Shown piece by piece: positions 34,673 to 42,607 of a DNA stretch of 64,000 nt. Position numbers and translations under genes: made by a program. Every line of letters starts with the position of its first letter. The stretch's first letter is position 1. Source of the stretch: Oceanospirillum sp048265165. GTDB lineage: Bacteria > Pseudomonadota > Gammaproteobacteria > Pseudomonadales > Halomonadaceae. The stretch is from assembly GCF_048265165.1 (NCBI RefSeq), contig NZ_JBLXCD010000001.1:248001-312000 (forward strand), read 5' to 3'. Below the pieces are notes generated by a model. It was not told where the DNA came from. It made no database searches and worked only from the letters and a program-made list of their open reading frames with translations.

Positions 34673-36109
34673 ATGCCCCGCTATCGGTATGAGTATCTTG
34701 AACTGGAGCTGAAACAACAGATCCGCTCAGGCTATCTGCAGACCGGCGACCGACTGCCTTCTATCCGGTCGTTATGCCGTGATTATCAGGTCTCTAAAGC
34801 CACGGTACTGCATGCACTTCATCGCCTGGAGTCTGAGCAACTGGTTCAGGCCAGGCCAAAATCGGGCTATTTTGTCCGAACACCAGAGTACGAAAGCCCA
34901 TTACCCACACGTGTGCAAACACCTAAAACACCCGCACCGGTCTCTGTGTCAGCGATTTTCAGGGATATTATGTCACAGGGTGCCGCATTTGATATTTTAC
35001 CCGCCGCCAGTCAGCAGGACTCGCTGCCACAACTGACGCAGCTTAATCGGCTGATTGGTCGCCAGATGCGGCTTCACCCTGAGCAAAAAGCCGGTTATTA
35101 CGATGAATCCGCCGGTAAATACAGTCTTAGAACAGCACTTTCCACCCATTTAAGGCAAAGGAAGCTCCGGGTTGCCCCGGAAAATATCTGCATCACCAGC
35201 GGCTGCCAGCACAGCCTTTTTATCGCCCTGATGATCACCTGCCAGCCCGGTGATACAGTTGCCGTGGAGTCACCAGCCTTTTACGGTGTGCTACAGATCA
35301 TGGAACAACTCGGGCTCAATATTATTGAAATCTCCGGTGACCCGGTCAGTGGTATCGATATTCAGGAGCTGCAGGAACAACTGACGCGCTGGCCGATAAA
35401 AGCCTGTGTTGTTACTCCAAATTTTGGCACCCCAGCGGGCTCCTGTATCCCACCAGAGCAGTATGCCTCACTGGTTGATCTGGCATGCCGAAATGACTTC
35501 TGGCTGATTGAAGATGATATTTATGGCGATCTTGCATTTTCATCAGCCGCCACCGCGCCGCTCAAAAGCCAGGATAACCTGCAGAATGAAAAAGTTATTC
35601 TCTGTGGCTCGGTTTCTAAGAGCCTGTCCAGAGACCTTCGTGTCGGCTGGATTATTGCGGGCAAACTGCACAATAAAGCACTTCAGATGAAACTGATTAC
35701 GCAACTGGCCAGCCCCCAGGCGATTCAAGAAGGTTTAGCGCAATTTATTGCTGAAGGACACTACCGACGCCATCTCAGTCAGTTGCGGCAGAAACTGCAG
35801 CAGCAAAGAGACCAGCTATTGGCTTATCTGAGCCAGAATTGGGGTAAAGAGATCCGTTACAGTCAGCCCGATGGCGGACTTTGCATTTGGGTTCAGCTAC
35901 CGGATACCTGCGACAGCCAGGCGGCGTACCGTTCCCTCAGAGCAGAGGGTATTTTATTAACACCCGGAACATTATTTTCAGCCCATGGCTTGTACCGTCA
36001 TTATCTGAGATTAAGCTTTTCCCAGCCTTTATCCGCCAAAAGAAAAGCGGCGTTAGACCGCTTGTTTATCTGTGTATTGGAACTTTCTGATGAAACCAGT
36101 TGTCAATAG
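34673..36109 (+). CDS. MocR-type GntR regulator with aminotransferase domain
   Basis: 478 residues. GntR winged helix (about 1-70: YLELELKQQIRSGYLQTGDR, LPSIRSLCRDYQVSKATV), then a fold-type I aminotransferase-like domain with VVTPNFGTPAGS, IEDDIYGDL and the PLP-lysine region LCGSVSKSLSRDLRVGW. It is more like the PdxR/YdcR class than an enzyme. It diverges from cbiA with 195 bp between. Its target and ligand are unknown. Confidence 0.9.
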   Translation: MPRYRYEYLELELKQQIRSGYLQTGDRLPSIRSLCRDYQVSKATVLHALHRLESEQLVQARPKSGYFVRTPEYESPLPTRVQTPKTPAPVSVSAIFRDIMSQGAAFDILPAASQQDSLPQLTQLNRLIGRQMRLHPEQKAGYYDESAGKYSLRTALSTHLRQRKLRVAPENICITSGCQHSLFIALMITCQPGDTVAVESPAFYGVLQIMEQLGLNIIEISGDPVSGIDIQELQEQLTRWPIKACVVTPNFGTPAGSCIPPEQYASLVDLACRNDFWLIEDDIYGDLAFSSAATAPLKSQDNLQNEKVILCGSVSKSLSRDLRVGWIIAGKLHNKALQMKLITQLASPQAIQEGLAQFIAEGHYRRHLSQLRQKLQQQRDQLLAYLSQNWGKEIRYSQPDGGLCIWVQLPDTCDSQAAYRSLRAEGILLTPGTLFSAHGLYRHYLRLSFSQPLSAKRKAALDRLFICVLELSDETSCQ

Positions 36110-36282
36110 TGATCGGAAAAATGAAAAAAGCCGTAAGCTTCATCAGTCCATGAAGCAAAAAAACAACCTGAATAACTTTTAATAAAAAGCGTAGCCATCA
36201 CAGAAACGTAAACACGTAACTAAAACTAACGAAACACGTCTTATGGAGGCTATCAGACTGCAGAAAATAAAGAAGGAGTCTG

Positions 36283-36588
36283 ATGATGAAATTTAAAGAA
36301 CTGAAAAAACTGATTCGTAACGGTGCTGAACCGGAAGCAGAGATTGTAACCCATGCGACCCATAGCCAATATGCTATCCGTATCCTCACTGGCGAAGAAA
36401 GCCATCGCCTGATGAACTGGCGAAACCGCCCCCTGATCTTCCGTAGTCTTGATCAGGCAAGGCAAACACTGGCTCAGGCAGGAATAAAACATGCGACCCT
36501 GATTCAGCATGTGGCCCATGATGAGATCATTGGCCGGGTTGCCACCTATGATGAGCCCTATCTGGCACGAATCCCGATGTCGGCTTAA
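36283..36588 (+). CDS. Small DUF6482-like protein
   Basis: 101-residue soluble protein beginning MMKFKELKKLIRNGAEPEAE, with the central part RILTGEESHRLMNWRNRPLI and FRSLDQARQTLAQAGIKHATLIQ. The pattern resembles DUF6482, small proteins of unknown function in gammaproteobacteria. AGAAGGAG lies 6-7 bp before the ATG, and a terminator follows, so it is a monocistronic expressed gene. Confidence 0.7.
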   Translation: MMKFKELKKLIRNGAEPEAEIVTHATHSQYAIRILTGEESHRLMNWRNRPLIFRSLDQARQTLAQAGIKHATLIQHVAHDEIIGRVATYDEPYLARIPMSA

Positions 36589-36612
36589 CCGCTAGGTATA
36601 AGCCTCTAATAG

Positions 36613-36638
36613 AATCCCTCCGCCTTGGAGGGATTTTT
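36613..36638 (+). terminator. Rho-independent terminator
   Basis: Stem AATCCCTCC (36613-36621) / GGAGGGATT (36627-36635) with a GCCTT loop and a run of T residues, 25 bp after the small DUF6482-like gene. Confidence 0.88.
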
Positions 36639-36767
36639 GTTTCGGCACGGGTTATCGTTACACCCGCATTAATATCAATAAATGCCCCAGCCGTAGATCG
36701 AAAAAGTGCCGTGGGTGCCTTCCGACACACAATACATACGTTTACCGGCAAAGCCCCCCCTGCCCCC

Positions 36768-36880
36768 TGTAGATCGCCCTTCAGGGCGTCTGTATCTTAC
36801 ATAAACGGAAGCAGCTGACGGGCTAAAGCCCGACCCACAAAAACAAGAAGCCTTGTAGATACCATCTCTCCGAGATGTAT
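36768..36880. repeat. REP-like palindrome cluster (REPIN-like)
   Basis: Three short palindromes with a GTAG/GTGG head fill most of the 303-bp gap. GTAG (36769-36772) with CGCCCT-TC-AGGGCG (36775-36788) on the plus strand. CGGGCT-AA-AGCCCG (36819-36832) with its GTGG head at 36835-36838 on the minus strand. GTAG (36855-36858) with CATCTC-TCC-GAGATG (36863-36877) on the plus strand. The first two form an inverted pair as in REPINs. No RAYT transposase is in the window. Confidence 0.6.
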
Positions 36881-36891
36881 TCAATCAGGCG

Positions 36892-37917
36892 TTAACGATC
36901 AACCCCATACGGTCTGCAGGCGAGCTGTATCATGCGGCCCAGTTTGTAGGTTCTGCGGGCGGTGATCAGGGATTGGGAGACGCCGCCGAGAATGCGGTTC
37001 ATCAGTTCGTCGCTGCCTTCACTGAGCAGTTTCTCCTGCGCTAGTGCTTCTACTCCAGCTACGACCATAACGGTGACCAGCGCCTGCCGGAACAAACGGA
37101 TGGCACTCAGGCTGGTGGTTTGCAGACCGTAAACGGAGGCTATCTCACGGGTCATGGTACGGGAGCGCCAGAGCACCACTAAGGTATCCAGCCCGGCATG
37201 GGGAATAACCATAACGGCGGTGCCTGTGGTCAGGGTGTAATGGCGGATGATCTTTTCGGCTTGCTGATCCAGTTCTCTCAGTACCATCAGTTGATACAGC
37301 TGCCAGTACTCTTCGGTGGTGGTGCGCTCTACCGCGGCGTCTTTAAAGCGCTGAATCAGCTGGGGTGCAGCTTTGCTCTGCCGCTCCAGCCAGGGTGTTA
37401 AGGTGGCTTTTAAAGCGGGCAAATCTTTGTTTTTAAGAGTTTGCTGAACTGCATCTTGTTCCGCTTTCAGTCGTTTAATCTCCTCCGTGGAGCGGCGCTC
37501 CTGTCGCCAGACATTGATCACCCCCAGCAGTACAACGACCAGCACACCACTACCCAGAGCGCCCAGCAGCCAATGGCTCTGCCAGAGAGAGACCAGCTCG
37601 TTGGTCAGTATCAGCAGAAGCAGAACAGCCACAACGGCGATCACACTTTTACCGATGCCACTGCCCCCTTGAATCAGAGAGGTGCCAGCTTGTACCTCTG
37701 AGTCTACCGCCTCCCCTTGCCGGGTGTGCGCTTCGTGACTGTTTATCGCGTCTTCGGGCTGATCTTTAAGAGTCCCGGTGGCGGCTTCCGGTGCGTAGCC
37801 GGGGTTGCGCGGAGATTCATGTGCCGTGCCCTCGTCTTTGTCCGTTGGGCTGCTGTTTGTGGTCGGGTCATCTTTTTCGGGGTTTGCGGGTTCGATATAA
37901 CCGGGTTTCTGGCTCAT
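36892..37917 (-). CDS. ycjF: YcjF-like inner membrane protein (TIGR01620/DUF697)
   Basis: 341 residues. A hydrophilic N-terminal 85 residues rich in Pro, Glu and Asp is followed by two transmembrane helices (SVIAVVAVLLLLILTNELV; LLGALGSGVLVVVLLGVI). The C-terminal DUF697-like domain contains GTAVMVIPHAGLDTLVVLWR, VYGLQTTSLSAIRLFRQ and RMIQLACRPY. It is the partner of YcjX, overlapping its stop by ATGA. In enterobacteria the pair belongs to the phage-shock regulon, but no psp gene is here. Function is unknown. Confidence 0.88.
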   Translation of the reverse strand: MSQKPGYIEPANPEKDDPTTNSSPTDKDEGTAHESPRNPGYAPEAATGTLKDQPEDAINSHEAHTRQGEAVDSEVQAGTSLIQGGSGIGKSVIAVVAVLLLLILTNELVSLWQSHWLLGALGSGVLVVVLLGVINVWRQERRSTEEIKRLKAEQDAVQQTLKNKDLPALKATLTPWLERQSKAAPQLIQRFKDAAVERTTTEEYWQLYQLMVLRELDQQAEKIIRHYTLTTGTAVMVIPHAGLDTLVVLWRSRTMTREIASVYGLQTTSLSAIRLFRQALVTVMVVAGVEALAQEKLLSEGSDELMNRILGGVSQSLITARRTYKLGRMIQLACRPYGVDR

Positions 37918-39362
37918 GACAGGTCATCCTTCAGCAGATCATTAAGCACACGGCCCAGCTGATAGGCGGGCAGCAACTGATTAACATTGGCGATGCGGGT
38001 TGGTGGTGACCAGCGTTTAAGCTGTAGCTGATCCGGTAAGGTGCGCCAGTCGATGGGCAGGGCTTCCGGTACACGGCCGGAGTAATAAGGCTGCTGTCGG
38101 CCATCGGTTTCCCGCCCCAGCAGATACTCCTGTCCGTTGTCATCCACCAGACTGCGGGTGGCTTCCAGTGCAGCGATGGCGCGATAGCGCACATCGGCCC
38201 GTGCGCGCACATCATTACCGGGGTCGATCTCATTCAGCAGAGCACCAAGCAGCTTTTCCAGCCGGATACGCTCGGACAAAACCAGCTGATCCGCTTTGGT
38301 GGCGGCAAAGACAACACGGCCAATCTTACGGTTCAACCACTGGAACATGCCCTTTTGGTTGCCGTAACGGAAAAAGCGCAGAGCGGCCTGCATCGCCTGT
38401 TGAAGCTCATTCAGGGCGGCTTCCCCTTGTTCCAGCGCTGTTAGCAGGTCCACCAGAATCACCTGACTGTCCAGATGGTGGAAATGACGGCCCAGATGGC
38501 TTTCGATCTCCTGTTTATAGGCATCAAACAGGCGAGCCATGCTTTTCTGCAGTTTTGGCAGCTGCAGGTGATCCGGTACCGGAAAAAAGCCCAGCATGGA
38601 GTAGTTTTGCATCTGCCCCGGCACCAGTACCCGGCTGGGTTGATTCAATACGTAACCTTCGGCTCGGGCGGCTATCAGGTAATCTTTCCAGGCGTCGGCC
38701 AGTTTGCGTTGCAGGGCGTCGGTTACTTGCGGTTGTCCGGCGGCTTCTGCGAGCAGGTGGCGAAAGGGTTCACTGAGCTTTTGACGGTGGGGCTGTTGGG
38801 ACAGCTCCCATGCGGATTCTGACCATTGGCTGAAGGAGGGTTCCAGCAGTGCCAGGTCCGCCAACCATTCACCGGGGTAATCCATGATTTCCAGTTGCAG
38901 GGTATCCGCTGAGATCAATTGCTGAAGCGCTTGCTGCTTTTGCGGCCGCTTGATCTCCAGATCCAGCCAGGTCAGGTCTCGGGTTGGCTCCGGCCACTGG
39001 CCCTGCCCCATCAGGCTGTCTCTGTGACGGAAGAAATCAAACTGACTACGCCGGGCCAGTTGATCCTCTTTTAACAGTGCAGGTTTGAGCAGCCCGGCAT
39101 CAAACAGATCTAAACCGGTGAGCGGATGTCGGCTGACACCCTCTGGCAGAGGCTCATCAACCCGCAGCAGGCTATGGGTCAGTTGGGTAATCAGCACGGT
39201 TTTACCGGCACGGGAAAAACCGGTTACCCCCATACGGTGACGCTTCTGCAGGGTCAGGTTCTCGGCCTGGCGGATCAGCTTTTCGCTGACTTTTTTACCG
39301 AGCTGTTTGCCAATTTTACTGCCGAGCTGTTTACCGGCGCTTTTCAGATAGCGTTTAACCAC
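37914..39362 (-). CDS. ycjX: YcjX-like P-loop protein
   Basis: About 482 residues. GTPase-like P-loop TGFSRAGKTVLITQL near the N-terminus, with the family segments LEIMDYPGEWLADL, FFPVPDH and VVFAATKADQL. The open frame extends to 39431, but GTG 39362 is preceded by AAGGAG seven bases upstream and fits the family N-terminus VVKRYLKSAGKQL, so it is preferred. Predicted nucleotide-binding stress protein acting with YcjF. Confidence 0.9.
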   Translation of the reverse strand: MVKRYLKSAGKQLGSKIGKQLGKKVSEKLIRQAENLTLQKRHRMGVTGFSRAGKTVLITQLTHSLLRVDEPLPEGVSRHPLTGLDLFDAGLLKPALLKEDQLARRSQFDFFRHRDSLMGQGQWPEPTRDLTWLDLEIKRPQKQQALQQLISADTLQLEIMDYPGEWLADLALLEPSFSQWSESAWELSQQPHRQKLSEPFRHLLAEAAGQPQVTDALQRKLADAWKDYLIAARAEGYVLNQPSRVLVPGQMQNYSMLGFFPVPDHLQLPKLQKSMARLFDAYKQEIESHLGRHFHHLDSQVILVDLLTALEQGEAALNELQQAMQAALRFFRYGNQKGMFQWLNRKIGRVVFAATKADQLVLSERIRLEKLLGALLNEIDPGNDVRARADVRYRAIAALEATRSLVDDNGQEYLLGRETDGRQQPYYSGRVPEALPIDWRTLPDQLQLKRWSPPTRIANVNQLLPAYQLGRVLNDLLKDDLS

Positions 39363-39630
39363 AAAAGAACTCCTTAAGCTGCCGCTTTCCTGTTTGGGGC
39401 GTGCGGCCTTCATTATATGCCGTAAGACCACTCAGCTTCTTCTTTAAACTGCGGGCTAATCGCACATTTACAACCAAAGCCAGCATAAAATTGCGTTTCT
39501 GGCCGAGTGAATAACACCGTTTACTCAAATACCACAGGGCTGTATTTGATCCTGTTACAGATTCCCTCATAATTTCCGGCCATTAACGAACGACTAAAAA
39601 ACGAACGATAGAAAAACGAAAGAGAGGGTT

Positions 39631-40728
39631 ATGCGTTTATCACTGTTGGGTTCAACTGTTCTGGGTTTGTCCTTAATCGGCAGTCAGGTTCAGGCAAAGG
39701 AGGTTGCTGAGCGGCATCATGCGTCGGTTCTGATGTATCACCATATCAGTGCTGAAACACCGCGCTCCACCAGTACGGATGCGGAGACCTTTACCCGGCA
39801 TCTTGACCTGTTGGATCAACTGGGCTTTCAGGTCTGGCCCCTGCCTCGGGTTGCTGAGCATCTGAAAGCCAACAAACCGCTGCCGGATAAGATTGCAGTA
39901 CTAACCTTTGATGATGCCTATATCAGCGTTTATGACACAGCGCTGCCGATTATGTCAGCCCGTAAGCTGCCCTTTACCATTTTTGTTAATGCCACACCTA
40001 TCAATCAGGGCAATAAGCTGTATATGAGCTGGGATCAGCTGCGGGAGGCGAAAGCCAAGGGCGCAACCATCGGCAACCACTCCCTGTACCATGAACATAT
40101 GATCCGAAAACGGGCAGATGAAGATGACGTCCAGTGGCTGGTTCGTATGCGCGCGGAGATTACCGAAAACCAGCGGCAACTGGAGAAGCATCTGGGCGTT
40201 TTATCGGAAACGAAGCTGTTCGCCTACCCTTACGGTGAGTTTAATCCTGCACTGGAAAGTTTGCTGGCCGATCTGGGCTATATCGCCTTTGGTCAGCAAT
40301 CCGGTGCAGCCAGTCCCTTTACCTCTTTACAGGGCGCTCCCCGTTATGCGGCCAACGGCATCTATTCAAACCCGGACAGCCTTAAGACCAAGCTGCTAGC
40401 CCTGCCCTTTCCTGTACGCTCTGAAACACCGCGCTCCGGTGTGTTAGCGCCGGATAAGCGCAGTCCGGTTCTGACCCTGACATTGGAGAAGGGCGATTAT
40501 CGTCTGGATCAGCTACGCTGTTATGGGCCCGCTGGCGAGGTGTTGCAGGTCACGAGTGAAGATCAGGCCGATGGTGCAGTTAAACTGCAGATAGCGACAG
40601 AGAAAACGCTGCCAGCAGGACGTCATCGCTATAACTGCACCGCGCCCCATCGCTCTGAATCCCGTTGGTTCTGGTTTTCCCGTCAGTGGATGTTGCCGGA
40701 ACCGGATGGCCGCTGGTATAAGGGTTAA
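39631..40728 (+). CDS. Secreted polysaccharide deacetylase
   Basis: 365 residues with a signal peptide (cleavage near QVQA-KEV). NodB-type deacetylase motifs: VLMYHHIS, LTFDDAY (metal/base Asp pair), GNHSLYHEH (metal His) and FAYPYGEFN. This resembles PgaB/IcaB-like N-terminal domains that deacetylate poly-N-acetylglucosamine, but the PgaB glycosyl hydrolase domain is absent. The C-terminal 110 residues look like a beta-rich domain. SD AGAGAGG precedes ATG. It is followed by ggt after 52 bp. Confidence 0.88.
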   Translation: MRLSLLGSTVLGLSLIGSQVQAKEVAERHHASVLMYHHISAETPRSTSTDAETFTRHLDLLDQLGFQVWPLPRVAEHLKANKPLPDKIAVLTFDDAYISVYDTALPIMSARKLPFTIFVNATPINQGNKLYMSWDQLREAKAKGATIGNHSLYHEHMIRKRADEDDVQWLVRMRAEITENQRQLEKHLGVLSETKLFAYPYGEFNPALESLLADLGYIAFGQQSGAASPFTSLQGAPRYAANGIYSNPDSLKTKLLALPFPVRSETPRSGVLAPDKRSPVLTLTLEKGDYRLDQLRCYGPAGEVLQVTSEDQADGAVKLQIATEKTLPAGRHRYNCTAPHRSESRWFWFSRQWMLPEPDGRWYKG

Positions 40729-40780
40729 CTGCTGAGCCGATGGGTGTCAGTGTGGTATCAAGCAAACAGGGAAAGCACCG

Positions 40781-42577
40781 ATGAAGCCTTCTTACAGATA
40801 TTTGACAGAAAAAACCGGCCTGACGCCAACGACCAAAGCGGTTTTATGCGTTGCTGCGGGATTAAGCGCCCTTGCCAGTAGCGGGCTACAGGCACAACAG
40901 GTGGCAGATCAGGTCGCCCCGGAAGCCGCCAGTGAGCGGGTGGAACATCGCGCCCATCAGGCAAAGGATTTTATGGTTGCTGCAGCCAACCCCTACGCGG
41001 TTGAAGCGGGTTATCAGGTGTTAAAAGAAGGCGGCAGTGCCATTGATGCCATGGTGACGGTGCAAACCGTTCTCGGCCTGACGGAACCGCAATCTTCCGG
41101 GCTGGGTGGTGGCGCTTTTATGCTCTATTACGATGCCCAAAAACAGCAGTTAACCACCTTTGATGGTCGGGAAACCGCTCCGATGGCGGCCACGCCTGAG
41201 CTGTTTCAGGATGGTCAGGGCAAACCGCTGACGTTTTTCGATGCGGTGGTGGGCGGTCGGTCAGTGGGAACACCGGGTACGGTGAAGCTGATGGCTGAGA
41301 CTCACCGGCGTTTCGGTAAGCTGGACTGGGCCCGTTTGCTGCAACCGGCGAAACAATTGGCGGAGAAAGGTTTTACGGTCTCCCCGCGTCTGGCCGGTGC
41401 CATCGCCAATGATCAGCAGCGCCTGAGTCGCTACCCGGATACCCGCAACTACTTTTTCACACCGGATGGCCAGCCCCTGCCTGAGGGGTATCGCCTGACC
41501 AATAAGGCCTATGGGGAAACCCTGGGGCTATTAGCGGAGAAAGGGGCAGATGCATTTTACCATGGGAAAATCGGCAAGGCGCTGGTGAGAAAGGTTCAGG
41601 GTATTCAGGATAACCCCGGTGTGCTGACGGAAACGGATCTGCAGATCTATCAGATTAAAGAGCGTCCGGCGGTTTGTGCGCCCTATCGCAGTTACGATGT
41701 TTGTGGCATGGGGCCACCCAGCTCCGGTGCGCTGACGGTTGGTCAGATTTTAGGCATGGTGGAAGCCTTTGATCTGAAATCCCTTGGGGCAGATAACCCG
41801 AAAAGCTGGCAGATTATCGGTGATGCCTCCCGTCTGGCCTTTGCGGATCGTGGCCGCTATATGGCGGATACCGATTTTGTACCTATGCCGGAAGGCTTGC
41901 TGGATGGTGAGTATCTGAAGCAGCGGGCCGCTTTGATTCAACCCGGTAAAGCCTTGGCAACGGTCAACGCGGGTGAACCCGAATGGCAGCAACCGGTCAC
42001 CCTTGCGGACGATATTTCTCTGGAGCTACCCTCCACCAGTCATCTGGTGATTGTGGATCGTGAAGGCAATATCGTCTCTATGACCACCACCATTGAAAAC
42101 GGTTTTGGTTCACGGGTGATGACGGGTGGTTTTCTGCTCAATAACGAACTGACCGATTTTTCCTTTGCCAGCCACAAAGGCGGCTACCCCATTGCCAATC
42201 GACTGGAACCGGGCAAGCGCCCTCGTTCTTCTATGGCGCCTACACTGGTCATGAAAGCGGGTAAACCTTATCTGGCGATTGGCTCCCCCGGTGGTTCCCG
42301 GATTATCGGCTATGTGGCTTCCGCACTCATTGCCCATCTTGATTGGGGTATGCCGCTGCAACAGGCGATCAGCCAACCCCACCGGATCAATCGTTTTGGA
42401 ACCTACGATCTTGAAGCCGGAACGGCCGCCGAAACCCTTAAAGCACCGCTGGAAGCGATGGGCTACAGGGTTTCGGTCAGAGATCTGAACTCCGGTCTGC
42501 ACGGGGTTTTGCTTAAAGAGGGCAAACTGATTGGCGCTGCGGACCCCCGACGGGAAGGGGCCGTGATGGGGGATTAA
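40781..42577 (+). CDS. ggt: Gamma-glutamyltransferase
   Basis: 598-residue periplasmic enzyme that cleaves glutathione and transfers gamma-glutamyl groups. A long N-terminal signal segment ends near LQAQQ. The large-subunit region has GGSAIDAMVTVQTVLGLTEP (in part) and SSGLGGGAFML. Autoprocessing would occur before Thr419 (STSHLVIVD), the nucleophile of the small subunit. The substrate loop NGFGSRVMTGGFLLNNELTDF is partly conserved, as are the PRSSMAPT and GSPGGSRI signatures. Confidence 0.94.
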   Translation: MKPSYRYLTEKTGLTPTTKAVLCVAAGLSALASSGLQAQQVADQVAPEAASERVEHRAHQAKDFMVAAANPYAVEAGYQVLKEGGSAIDAMVTVQTVLGLTEPQSSGLGGGAFMLYYDAQKQQLTTFDGRETAPMAATPELFQDGQGKPLTFFDAVVGGRSVGTPGTVKLMAETHRRFGKLDWARLLQPAKQLAEKGFTVSPRLAGAIANDQQRLSRYPDTRNYFFTPDGQPLPEGYRLTNKAYGETLGLLAEKGADAFYHGKIGKALVRKVQGIQDNPGVLTETDLQIYQIKERPAVCAPYRSYDVCGMGPPSSGALTVGQILGMVEAFDLKSLGADNPKSWQIIGDASRLAFADRGRYMADTDFVPMPEGLLDGEYLKQRAALIQPGKALATVNAGEPEWQQPVTLADDISLELPSTSHLVIVDREGNIVSMTTTIENGFGSRVMTGGFLLNNELTDFSFASHKGGYPIANRLEPGKRPRSSMAPTLVMKAGKPYLAIGSPGGSRIIGYVASALIAHLDWGMPLQQAISQPHRINRFGTYDLEAGTAAETLKAPLEAMGYRVSVRDLNSGLHGVLLKEGKLIGAADPRREGAVMGD

Positions 42578-42607
42578 CCCTATATTATATCGCCCGCCCC
42601 CCATGGG

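Noticed and set aside
36138..36157. Inverted repeat GCTTCAT-N6-ATGAAGC as a terminator for the MocR gene
   Set aside because: It is followed by an A run, not a T run, on the plus strand, so it does not look like an intrinsic terminator there.
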